From Pigmentiphaga kullae (GTDB lineage Bacteria > Pseudomonadota > Gammaproteobacteria > Burkholderiales > Burkholderiaceae_B): 64,000 bases of DNA. Numbering within the stretch: position 1 is the stretch's first letter; each line of letters opens with the position of its first letter. The notes beneath the pieces were generated by a model. It was not told the origin of the DNA. It did not search any database and saw nothing but the letters and a program-made list of their open reading frames with translations. Positions 35,378 to 43,082 of this stretch are shown piece by piece. A program made the translations under genes and the position numbers. Location of the stretch: positions 1,736,001 through 1,800,000 of the forward strand of contig NZ_SGXC01000001.1 in the NCBI RefSeq assembly GCF_004216695.1, given 5' to 3'.

Positions 35378-36169
35378 ATGGAATTGCAGCTGAAAGACAA
35401 AGTGGCCGTCATCACCGGCCCCGCCAAAGGCATGGGCCGGGCGATCACCCTGGCCTTCGCCCGCGAAGGATGCGCACTGGTGCTGGCCGGGCGGGATGTC
35501 GCCGCCATCGAGCCGGTCGCGGCCGAGGCGCGCGCGCTGGGGGTGCGGGTCAGGGTGGTCCGTTGCGACCTGACCGACGCCGGCCAGACCGAGGCGCTGG
35601 GGCGGGAGGCCGAAGAGCTGTTCGGCCGGGTCGACATCCTGGTCAACGTTGCCGGCGGGTCGGGCCCGATCGGCAAGACCGGATGGGAGACCACCGCCGA
35701 GGAGTTCGACGACATCGTCGGCCTGAACATGAAAGGTTGCTTCAACACCATGCACGCGGTGCTGCCGGGCATGATCAGCCGGCGCTACGGCAAGATCGTC
35801 AACGTCGGAGGTACGTTCGGCATGCGCGGCCGCGCCGGCCGCATGGCGTATTCCGCATCGAAATGGGGCCTGCGGGGCATTACCAAGAGCTTTGCCCTGG
35901 AGGCGGGTCCGCACAACGTCAACGTCAACTGCGTTGCTCCCGGCATGGTCGACGGCCCGCGTTTTCGCGAGAAGGTCTGCGCCGACCTGGCGAGCAAGCA
36001 GGGTATTCCGCTGGAAGAGGCCATGGCGCGCCATGCCGCCGACTATGCGCTGCGCCGCGTTTCCACCGATGAGGACGTCGCCATGGCCTGCCTCTTCCTG
36101 GCCAGCGAGGCATCCCGCCAGATCACCGGCGTCGACCTGCCGGTCGACGGCGGCTGGGCGGCACTGTAA
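35378..36169 (+). CDS. Short-chain dehydrogenase/reductase
   Basis: Protein of 263 residues. Cofactor site TGPAKGMGRA (13-22), NVAGG near 90, catalytic Y158 and K162 in YSASKWG, and the C-terminal TGVDLPVDGG. The usual catalytic Ser position reads G/T (NVGGTFG), a possible departure. It probably oxidises a hydroxyl or reduces a carbonyl in the pathway of its operon. Confidence 0.9.
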   Translation: MELQLKDKVAVITGPAKGMGRAITLAFAREGCALVLAGRDVAAIEPVAAEARALGVRVRVVRCDLTDAGQTEALGREAEELFGRVDILVNVAGGSGPIGKTGWETTAEEFDDIVGLNMKGCFNTMHAVLPGMISRRYGKIVNVGGTFGMRGRAGRMAYSASKWGLRGITKSFALEAGPHNVNVNCVAPGMVDGPRFREKVCADLASKQGIPLEEAMARHAADYALRRVSTDEDVAMACLFLASEASRQITGVDLPVDGGWAAL

Positions 36170-36180
36170 GGAGAAGACGC

Positions 36181-37656
36181 ATGAGCCAGGTGGATCTTCT
36201 CATCCGTGGCGGCAGGATCGTGTCGCCCGACCAGATCGTCGAGGCGTCGGTCGCCATTGCCGATGGCCGCATCGTCGCCGTCGGCCACGACGATATGATG
36301 CCTTCCGCGCGCGAGACGCTGCAGGCCGACGGCCTGTATCTCCTGCCCGGCGCGATCGACAGCCACGTGCATTTTCGCGATCCGGGGTATCCCAACAAGG
36401 AAACCTGGAAGAGCGGATCGGCGGCGGCGGCCTGCGGCGGCGTCACCACCGTGTTCGAGATGCCCAACACCAATCCCGCCACCGGCACGGTCGAGGCGCT
36501 GCGCATCAAGCAGAAGGCGGCGGAGTCTTCGTATGTGGACTACGGCATCCATGGCCTCCTGGGCGACGACACCATAGACCGGCTGGAAGAACTGCTGGAC
36601 GCGGGCGTGACCAGCTTCAAGGCCTTCGTCGGCAATACGTTCGGCAATCTGCCCGCGCCGACCGACGGCGCGCTGCTGGAGGGGTTCGAGAAACTGGCGC
36701 CGCTGGGCATACGCACGGTCGTGCATGCCGAGAACTCCTCCATCATGGCGCGCCGCCAGCAGCGCATGGAAGAGGCGGGCCGCATCGACGCCATGGCCCA
36801 TCTGGCCTCGCGGCCCGCAGTGTGCGAGATCGAGGCCATCGGCCGGGTCCTGACGCTGGCCGAATGGACGGGGGCCCGGGTGCACATCGCCCATCACAGC
36901 TCGCGCGATTCGCTGTTCCTGCTGCGCGATGCCAAACGGCGCGGTGTGGATGTCACGGTCGAGACCTGCCCGCAGTACCTATTGCTGAACGTCGGCGACA
37001 TGACGCGCCTGGGCGGCATCCTGCGCCTGAACCCGCCCATACGGGAGCCTCATCACAACCAGCCGCTGTGGGATGCCCTGATGGAGGGCGTGATCGACAT
37101 GATCGCCACCGACCATGCTCCGCACACGCCGGAGGAGAAGAGCCGGCCCAATATCTGGCAATGCGACTGCGGCTTTCCCGGCGTGGAGACGCAGATGCCG
37201 CTGATGCTGACCGAAATCAGCCGAGGTCGGGCAAGCCTCATGGATTATGTGCGCTGGAGTTCGGTCAACCCGGCCAAGGCCTGGGGGCTTTATGGCACGA
37301 AAGGCGTGATCGCCGCCGGCGCGCATGCGGACATCGCCGTCGTGGACCTGGAGCGCGAAGGGGTGCTGTCCGAAGGCAAGCTGCACAGCATCAGCAAGAT
37401 CTCGCCATGGAACGGCCGCGCCGTGAAGGGGTATCCGCTGCACACGCTGGTGCGCGGGCGCTTCGTCATGCGCGATGGCCGGCTGGTCGAGGAGGCCGCC
37501 GGGTGGGGGCGGTCGATCAAGGACGTGCAGCGCATGCCGGCCGCCAAGCCGCGCAACGTCGAGACCTACACGTCGAACATCCTCGATAAGCCGGCCGGCG
37601 GCGGGCCCGTGGCCGCCACCCTGCGCATCGGCGCGCCGTCTCTCCTCAGGGGATGA
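36181..37656 (+). CDS. Dihydroorotase/allantoinase/hydantoinase-type cyclic amidohydrolase
   Basis: Protein of 491 residues. Binuclear metal ligands are H62 and H64 (DSHVHFRDPG), K147 (FKAFVG, the carboxylated lysine), H182 (VVHAEN), H238 (HIAHHSS) and D311 (ATDHAPHT). The family opens cyclic amides, imides, hydantoins or allantoin. FRDPGYPNKETW resembles allantoinase and dihydroorotase more than D-hydantoinase. No other purine or pyrimidine genes are near, so its substrate is open. It lies 11 nt after the SDR gene and 4 nt before the ATPase gene. Confidence 0.88.
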   Translation: MSQVDLLIRGGRIVSPDQIVEASVAIADGRIVAVGHDDMMPSARETLQADGLYLLPGAIDSHVHFRDPGYPNKETWKSGSAAAACGGVTTVFEMPNTNPATGTVEALRIKQKAAESSYVDYGIHGLLGDDTIDRLEELLDAGVTSFKAFVGNTFGNLPAPTDGALLEGFEKLAPLGIRTVVHAENSSIMARRQQRMEEAGRIDAMAHLASRPAVCEIEAIGRVLTLAEWTGARVHIAHHSSRDSLFLLRDAKRRGVDVTVETCPQYLLLNVGDMTRLGGILRLNPPIREPHHNQPLWDALMEGVIDMIATDHAPHTPEEKSRPNIWQCDCGFPGVETQMPLMLTEISRGRASLMDYVRWSSVNPAKAWGLYGTKGVIAAGAHADIAVVDLEREGVLSEGKLHSISKISPWNGRAVKGYPLHTLVRGRFVMRDGRLVEEAAGWGRSIKDVQRMPAAKPRNVETYTSNILDKPAGGGPVAATLRIGAPSLLRG

Positions 37657-37660
37657 TTCC

Positions 37661-38524
37661 ATGACTCGATCCTTCATCGAACTGGCCGACGTGACGCTGC
37701 GCTATGGCGGCGGCACATTGGCGCTGGACCATACCGACCTGGACATCGGCCAGGGCGACTTCGTCGCCTTGGTCGGCCCCAGCGGCTGCGGAAAATCCAC
37801 CATCCTGAAACTGGTGGCGGGACTGCTCCGCCCCAGTTCCGGCGGGGTCATCGTCGGCGGGCGGGAGGCGGGTGCGAAAGGCGCCGGACCGGTCGACCCG
37901 CATACGCCGCGCGTGCGCATCGGCCTGGCGTTCCAGAACCCCACCATGCTGCCCTGGCTGACCATACGCGAGAACGTCATGATCCCGCTCAAGATCGTCC
38001 AGCCATTCCGCGCCGACTATGGCCGGAAGAAGCGGGGCGAGTTCGCCGAGCGGGCCGAGGCGCTGTTGGAGCAGGTCGGCCTGAAAGGCTTCGGCGACAA
38101 GCGCCCATGGCAGTTGTCCGGCGGCATGCTGCAGCGGGCATCGCTGTGCCGTGCGCTGGTGCATGATCCGCAACTGCTGTTGCTGGATGAACCGTTCGGC
38201 GCGCTGGACCAGTTCACCCGCGAAGAACTGTGGGCCATCATGCAGGATCTCTGGATCGCCAAGCGGCCGACAGTGCTGCTGGTAACCCACGACCTGCGCG
38301 AATCCGCATACCTGGCCAATCGCATTTGCGTGATGAGTTCGCGCCCCGGCCGCATTCTGGAAGACCGGACGGTCGATTTCGCCCGGCCGCGCACGCTGGA
38401 GGACAGCTACGCGCCCGAGTTCGCCACCCTGGTCCAGGAACTGCGCATGCGCATCGCCCATGCGCGCACGGAACAAGACACCGCCCCCGCCAAGATCGAG
38501 CCGCTCGCCAGGAGAGTCGCATGA
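37661..38524 (+). CDS. ABC transporter ATP-binding protein (SsuB/TauB-like)
   Basis: Protein of 287 residues. Walker A GPSGCGKS (39-46), Q-loop FQNPTMLPWLTI, signature LSGGMLQR, Walker B LLLDEPFGALD and LVTHDLRESAYLA are intact. An insertion between Walker A and Q-loop (EAGAKGAGPVDPHTPRV) lengthens it. It powers the importer served by the binding proteins at 29914 and 34262. It overlaps the permease gene by 4 nt. Confidence 0.93.
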   Translation: MTRSFIELADVTLRYGGGTLALDHTDLDIGQGDFVALVGPSGCGKSTILKLVAGLLRPSSGGVIVGGREAGAKGAGPVDPHTPRVRIGLAFQNPTMLPWLTIRENVMIPLKIVQPFRADYGRKKRGEFAERAEALLEQVGLKGFGDKRPWQLSGGMLQRASLCRALVHDPQLLLLDEPFGALDQFTREELWAIMQDLWIAKRPTVLLVTHDLRESAYLANRICVMSSRPGRILEDRTVDFARPRTLEDSYAPEFATLVQELRMRIAHARTEQDTAPAKIEPLARRVA

Positions 38525-39318
38525 ACGAAGAGAACACGCCGCTGCTTTCGCCCAAGGCGAAACGCCGCATCCTGTCCGTCCTGGCCTTGGCGGGCTTTTT
38601 CCTGCTGTGGGAAGCCGTCTGCCTGGCAACGGGCGTATCCGACCTGGTCCTGCCGCGCCCCAGCCAGATTGCCGGCGTGCTGGTGGAGAAGATGCCGCTG
38701 CTCTGGCCGCATACCGTGCAGACGCTCTACACGACGGTGACCGGCTTCGTGCTTGGTGTACTGGTGGGCATCGTGGTGGGCGTGATCATCGGTTCCTCGC
38801 GCCTGGCCTACGACGTGGCCTATCCGCTGCTGGTCGGCTTTTCCAGCATTCCCAAAGTCGCCGTGGTTCCCATCTTCGTCGTCTGGTTCGGCGCCGGCAC
38901 CATGCCCGCGATCCTGACTTCGCTCGTCATCAGCATCTTTCCCGTGGTGGTCAACGTCGCCACGGGGCTGGCCAACACCGAGCCGGAACTGGAGGACGTC
39001 CTGAAGGTGCTGGGGGCAAGCAAGGGCGACGTGCTCTGGAACGTGGGACTGCCGCGCGCGCTGCCTTATCTGTTCGCGTCGCTGAAGATCGCGATTACCC
39101 TTTCCTTCGTCGGCACGGTGCTGTCCGAAACCGTGGCCGCCAACAAAGGCATCGGCAACGTGATGATGATCGCAAGCGGCAATTTCGACGTGCCGCTGGT
39201 GTTCGCCGGCTTGTTCATCCTGGCGGTGCTGGGCGTCGCGCTGTATGCGATTTCTGCCCTGGTCGAAGTCAGGCTGACCGGGTGGGCGCAGCGCAAGAAC
39301 GACATGGCCATGGCGTGA
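38521..39318 (+). CDS. ABC transporter permease (SsuC/TauC-like)
   Basis: Protein of 265 residues with six membrane segments and the coupling motif region VLKVLGASKGDVLWNVGLPRALPYL. It is the last gene of the island operon and ends at the border of the gene-poor patch with the CRISPR array; its stop overlaps the ATG of the HEPN-like fragment (TGATG). Confidence 0.92.
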   Translation: MNEENTPLLSPKAKRRILSVLALAGFFLLWEAVCLATGVSDLVLPRPSQIAGVLVEKMPLLWPHTVQTLYTTVTGFVLGVLVGIVVGVIIGSSRLAYDVAYPLLVGFSSIPKVAVVPIFVVWFGAGTMPAILTSLVISIFPVVVNVATGLANTEPELEDVLKVLGASKGDVLWNVGLPRALPYLFASLKIAITLSFVGTVLSETVAANKGIGNVMMIASGNFDVPLVFAGLFILAVLGVALYAISALVEVRLTGWAQRKNDMAMA

Positions 39319-39539
39319 TGCTGGTCGACGATGGTGCCCCTGATGGCCTGAAGCCATCAGACCATGCAAGGCTGAAGGATGCGCTCAATCTTTCTTTGTC
39401 CATCGAAAACCGTTTCGATTTGGCCCATGACGCCGCTCATGCGGCCGGCTTGGCTGCCTTGGGACTAGAGATACCGATCAACGAATCGCTATCTGGTATT
39501 TCAGCTGTTGCCCCGGACGTAGGTTTCGGACCCTCGTGA
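39318..39539 (+). pseudogene. Truncated HEPN-domain-like gene fragment
   Basis: A 73-codon frame starting at 39318 contains HARLKDALNLSLSIENRFD followed by LAHDAAHAAGLAALGLE. This is the usual beginning of small HEPN proteins (SLSxExRFDLAYNAAHALxLAAL), but similarity ends after about 55 residues and there is no full HEPN length or RxxxxH motif. It is likely a remnant of a HEPN/MNT-type or related gene. The fit is by recognition only. Its base composition is lower in GC than its neighbours. Confidence 0.45.
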
Positions 39540-39767
39540 CGACAGGCCAGAGGGTTGCAGCCAAAGTCGATACACTTGGGTCGTCGACGGTTTCGATCGT
39601 TGGGTGGCAGCTTCGTATGCAGGTGGAGCAAGGTCTTGCCGCGGTTGCGAGGCAGGAGGTTCGGCGAGGTTGCTGGCTGCATGGATGTTTTGGGGCAGTC
39701 GTAGAGACTCGAGGGCTACGAAGTGCTCTAGTGTGGTGTCTTGCTTGTCGGGGGCAGGGTTCTTTAA
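39540..39767. other. Gene-poor stretch before the CRISPR leader
   Basis: Short frames exist on both strands but none has recognisable domains, a ribosome binding site or typical codon use. It is probably decayed accessory DNA. No transposase or integrase motif was seen. Confidence 0.4.
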
Positions 39768-39830
39768 CAAAAAGTTGGTAGATTTTGGGCATCCAATTTT
39801 TTCCTTTGAAAACAAGTGGTTAGAATTGGT
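39768..39830 (+). promoter_or_regulatory. Putative CRISPR leader
   Basis: This 63-bp stretch is AT-rich and directly abuts the first repeat, on the side opposite the degenerate terminal repeat. This is where the leader/promoter of a type I-E array is expected. It implies transcription and spacer acquisition from left to right. Confidence 0.55.
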
Positions 39831-40347
39831 GTGTTCCCCGCGGGAGCGGGGATGAACCCGGAGATCGCCGCGTTCTGGGCGCCGCGCTTCGGTGTTCCCC
39901 GCGGGAGCGGGGATGAACCGAGCGGACGGGCGCTGTCGTTCGGCGGCATCATGTGTTCCCCGCGTAAGCGGGGATGAACTGGCTTCGGGTCCAGCGTGAC
40001 GAACGCGACGCCCGTGTTCCCCGCGTAAGCGGGGATGAACCGCGCAGGGCGTCCAGCCTTGGCTCCTGGCGCTTGTGTTCCCCGCGTAAGCGGGGATGAA
40101 CCGGACTCGGCGCGCGGCTGGAGGCTGCGGCATGTGTGTTCCCCGCGTAAGCGGGGATGAACCGCAGGCGCAGCAGGAGACCGAGAATGTCCACGAGTGT
40201 TCCCCGTGTAAGCGGGGATGAACCGAAGTTCTGCCCGTCGTAGCACTTTTGGGTAAAGTGTTCCCCGCGCAAGCGGGGATGAACCGAAGGGCGAGCAGTT
40301 GAACAATCAGGCGGTGCAGTGTTCCCCGCTCCCGCGGGGACAAAACC
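39831..40347 (+). CRISPR. Type I-E-like CRISPR array, 9 repeats and 8 spacers
   Basis: The 29-bp repeats start at 39831, 39892, 39953, 40014, 40075, 40136, 40197, 40258 and 40319, an exact 61-bp period. All eight spacers are 32 bp. Repeats begin GTGTTCCCC and end GATGAACCG, with the stem CCCCGC/GCGGGG typical of subtype I-E. The loop is GTAA in repeats 3-6, GGGA in repeats 1-2, and altered in 7 (GTGTAA context) and 8 (GCAA). Repeat 9 is degenerate in its 3' half. No cas gene is in the window. Spacers differ from each other. Confidence 0.96.
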
Positions 40348-40439
40348 AGAGGATGGAGGAAGCAAATTCTGCCTTCCTGCGCGTCCCCCGGTACAGCTTG
40401 TCCGGACTGCCCTATGGCTGGCAGCCCGCCCCCGCAGCC

Positions 40440-41816
40440 CTACATCACCAGCTTCGTCGGCAACAACACCTCGAACGTGATCCCTTCCTCCGACTTGCCC
40501 GCCGTGCCGCGCTGCGAGCTGAAGTAGAGCCGGGTACCGTCGGGCGACACCGCGGGGCCGGTGATTTCGCTGTCGTCGTGGCCGACCAGTCGCATCACGG
40601 CCTGCGACGTGCCATCGTCGCGCAGCACGCCGATCTCCAGGTTGCCCGCATCCTCGGCCACCAGCATTTCGCCGAACGAGGTGATGGTGATGTTGTCCGG
40701 TTCGTCGATGCTGTGGGTCTCGGCCGGACCCAGCTTGCCGTCGAAGATGACTTCGAGGGTGCGGTGGGCGGTGTCGTAGGCCCAGATGCGGCTGTTGCGG
40801 GACGTGACGAAGAACACGATGCCGTTGAAGAACCAGATGCCTTCGGCTTTCTGGAAGTAGTTGCCGGGGGGCAGGATGCCGCCCTTGCGCAAGGTGTCGC
40901 GGATGTTCTTCTGGCCCTGGTCGGGGAAGGCCACGGGTTCCCAGGTGACGGAAACCGGTGTCTTGCCGAAGCCGATGAGGTTCGCGTAGGCGGCGTCGGA
41001 GGAGTCGGCGTCGCGGGGCAGGGCGTCGATGCGCAGCACTTGCAACTGGCCGGATTCGAACTTGACGGGGCGATCAGCGCCGGCGGGCCAGTCGGTCGAG
41101 TCGCAGACGTAGCGGTAGATGCGTCCGCCGCTGGCGTCCTCGGTCAGGTACAGCATGCGGTTGGACGGGTCGACGCACACCGCTTCGTGCGCGTATTTGC
41201 CCAGGGCGGGCCAGGCGCGGGGCGGGTTGGCGTCGGACCAGGGGTGGTAGGGGTCGCATTCCCAGACCATGCCGGCGATCTGCTGGGTGAGTTCGAATTC
41301 CTCGCACGACAGCCAGGTGTTCCAGGGCGTGGGGCCGCCGGCGCAGTTGCCGGAGGTGCTTTTCAGGATGGGGTAGGCGTCGATGACCTTGCCGGCCTTG
41401 TCGAACTTGAGGGCGCTGACGCCTCCCAGCGGGGCGGTCATTTCGGCGTTGCTGACGTAGATCCAGCCGCCGTCGTCGGTGGCATAACAGGCGCCGCCGT
41501 CGGGCGCGGCATGCCACAGGAAGCTGCCGCCGCTGACCGGCGCCTTGCCGCTGCGCGCGACGATGCGGGACGAGAGCCCCTTGGGCAGCATCACGCCGTT
41601 GGCGTCGGCGGGCTGCAGTTCGGTGAACTTGGCGAAGGGGTTGAATTTCTCGACCGGGGGCTTGGGGTCGACCGGCGCGGTGTCGTCGCCGTCGCCGCCA
41701 CAGGCGGCCAGGAAGCCCGTCAGGCTGACTGCGCCGGCGGTGCGGAAGGTCTTGAGCAGGAAGGCCCGGCGCAGGGAGAAGTCCAGGGGGATGACGGGAT
41801 AGGTGTGTTCGCTCAT
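40440..41816 (-). CDS. PhoX-like (DUF839) exported phosphatase family protein
   Basis: Protein of 458 residues. The N-terminus has basic LRRAFLLKTF, a hydrophobic stretch and LAACGGDGDD, suggesting a lipoprotein or Tat-like exported protein. The DUF839/PhoX core shows GGPTPWNTWLSCEEFEL, YAHEAVCVDP, LTEDASGGRIYRYV and EPDNITITSFGEMLVAEDAG. PhoX enzymes are Ca/Fe-dependent alkaline phosphatases. No Pho box was found upstream. The gene ends about 90 nt from the CRISPR terminal repeat. Confidence 0.87.
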   Translation of the reverse strand: MSEHTYPVIPLDFSLRRAFLLKTFRTAGAVSLTGFLAACGGDGDDTAPVDPKPPVEKFNPFAKFTELQPADANGVMLPKGLSSRIVARSGKAPVSGGSFLWHAAPDGGACYATDDGGWIYVSNAEMTAPLGGVSALKFDKAGKVIDAYPILKSTSGNCAGGPTPWNTWLSCEEFELTQQIAGMVWECDPYHPWSDANPPRAWPALGKYAHEAVCVDPSNRMLYLTEDASGGRIYRYVCDSTDWPAGADRPVKFESGQLQVLRIDALPRDADSSDAAYANLIGFGKTPVSVTWEPVAFPDQGQKNIRDTLRKGGILPPGNYFQKAEGIWFFNGIVFFVTSRNSRIWAYDTAHRTLEVIFDGKLGPAETHSIDEPDNITITSFGEMLVAEDAGNLEIGVLRDDGTSQAVMRLVGHDDSEITGPAVSPDGTRLYFSSQRGTAGKSEEGITFEVLLPTKLVM

Positions 41817-41854
41817 CGTTCTCGGGATGCGGGTGGGTGGAGGCTCGGGTGTGG

Positions 41855-41899
41855 AGCGCTGCCATCCTGCGTGCCTCGCGTTACACGGTGGTGACTCCC
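41855..41899 (+). repeat. 45-nt coding-like dispersed repeat, copy 2
   Basis: It matches 24711-24755 at about 33 of 45 positions with a codon-like substitution pattern. Here the frame stays open into the LOG gene: from a GTG at 41837 through SAAILRASRYTVVTP to the ATG at 41957. It could be an upstream leader peptide or an N-terminal extension. No function is known to me. Confidence 0.4.
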
Positions 41900-41956
41900 G
41901 TCGAGAAGGCGCGGCATTGCGTTTACACTTTCACGCTTCGGCACGGGGGTTTTTTC

Positions 41957-42571
41957 ATGGACACCACAGCGTTTGCTCTGGGCCGGGTCGCGGTCTTCTG
42001 CGGCTCGAATTTCGGTTTCTCGGACGAGTACGCCCAGGCCGCGCGGCAGTTGGGCGCGCAGATCGCGGCCCGGGGTCTGACGCTGGTCTACGGCGGCACC
42101 CACAAGGGCCTGATGGGCATCATGGCCGACACGGTGCTGGAGGCCGGCGGCCAGGCGGTGGGTATCATCAATCGCCGCCTGCATGATCGCGGCCATCTGC
42201 ATCCGGGCCTGACTTCGCACGAGATCGTGGCGGATATGCGGGCGCGCAAGGCGCGCATGGCGGACCTGGCCGATGCCTTCATCGCGATGCCTGGCGGACT
42301 GGGGACCTTCGAGGAGTTGTTCGAGGCCGCCACGCTGACGCAGCTGGGGGACCATACCAAGGCGTGCGGCGTGTTGAACGTGCGGGGCTTCTACGAGCCC
42401 ATGCGCGCCATGCTGACGCACGCGGTGCAGGAGGGTTTCATGAAGCCCGAGCACCGCGACATGATCGTGATCGAGGCCGACCCGGGCGCGCTGCTCGATG
42501 GGCTGGCGGACTGGAAGGCGCCGACCGTCACGAAGTGGATCGGCGATCCCGATCCCGTCTCCGCGGCCTGA
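41957..42571 (+). CDS. LOG-family nucleotide phosphoribohydrolase (TIGR00730)
   Basis: Protein of 204 residues. It starts VAVFCGSNFGFSDEY and contains PGGLGTFEELFE, the PGGxGTxxE motif of the LOG family (formerly called lysine decarboxylase-like), and the MADLADAFIAM stretch. Members cleave AMP or cytokinin riboside monophosphates to base plus ribose 5-phosphate. The frame is open 40 codons upstream; the ATG is chosen because the family begins here. Confidence 0.92.
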   Translation: MDTTAFALGRVAVFCGSNFGFSDEYAQAARQLGAQIAARGLTLVYGGTHKGLMGIMADTVLEAGGQAVGIINRRLHDRGHLHPGLTSHEIVADMRARKARMADLADAFIAMPGGLGTFEELFEAATLTQLGDHTKACGVLNVRGFYEPMRAMLTHAVQEGFMKPEHRDMIVIEADPGALLDGLADWKAPTVTKWIGDPDPVSAA

Positions 42572-42596
42572 ACCGGCCGGCCATTTGATTAAACCG

Positions 42597-42618
42597 AGGC
42601 GGCTTCGCCGGCCTTTTT
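42597..42618 (+). terminator. Rho-independent terminator of the LOG gene
   Basis: A hairpin with arms AGGCGGC and GCCGGCCT (one bulge) around TTC is followed by TTTTT, 26 nt after the stop at 42571. Confidence 0.55.
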
Positions 42619-42664
42619 CTCCTCATCCCGGGCCCGTCACCGGCCCCACCTCACGCAGGCAACC

Positions 42665-43075
42665 ATGACAAGAATCCGCATACGCGCCGCCGAATACGAG
42701 TTCATCGCCGAGACCAATCCGGATGCTCCCGAGACCGTGGCCGCCTTCCTGAAGCTGCTGCCCTACAAACAGAAGATCATCCACGTGCGCTGGAGCGGCG
42801 AGGGCTGCTGGATTCCGCTGGGCGAGTTCAAGCTGGGCGTGGGGTTCGAGAACCACACCAGCCATCCGTCGGTGGGGGATATCCTGTTCTATCCGGGCGG
42901 CTACAGCGAGACCGAAATCATCCTGGCCTATGGCAGCTGCATGTTCGCCAGCAAGATGGGCCAACTGGCGGGCAACCATTTCCTGACCGTGGTCGAGGGC
43001 AGGGAGAACCTGCGCGCCCTGGGCGTGAAGACGCTGTGGGAAGGCGCGCAGGATATCGTTTTCGAGCTGGCTTGA
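42665..43075 (+). CDS. DUF3830-like (cyclophilin-fold) small protein
   Basis: Protein of 136 residues. It begins with RIRIRAAEYEFIAETNPDAPETVAAFL and has the tail-type motif HPSVGDILFYPGGYSETEIILAYG that I associate with DUF3830, a cyclophilin-like fold often found near amidohydrolase or aromatic-compound genes. No signal peptide. Its function is unknown. It stands alone between the LOG gene and convergent ilvA. Confidence 0.72.
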   Translation: MTRIRIRAAEYEFIAETNPDAPETVAAFLKLLPYKQKIIHVRWSGEGCWIPLGEFKLGVGFENHTSHPSVGDILFYPGGYSETEIILAYGSCMFASKMGQLAGNHFLTVVEGRENLRALGVKTLWEGAQDIVFELA

Positions 43076-43082
43076 CCGCGCC

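Noticed and set aside
39540-39767. Transposase or integrase remnant beside the CRISPR array
   Set aside because: No DDE, integrase or IS-end signature could be recognised in any frame.
39501-40343. Long minus-strand frames with repeated SSPLTRGT and VHPRLRGEH peptide units
   Set aside because: They are translations of the CRISPR repeats; the 61-bp period shifts the frame and produces a false repeat protein.
40348-41816. Treating the PhoX-like gene as a CRISPR-associated gene
   Set aside because: Its family is a well-known exported phosphatase group, it is on the opposite strand, and adjacency alone is no evidence.
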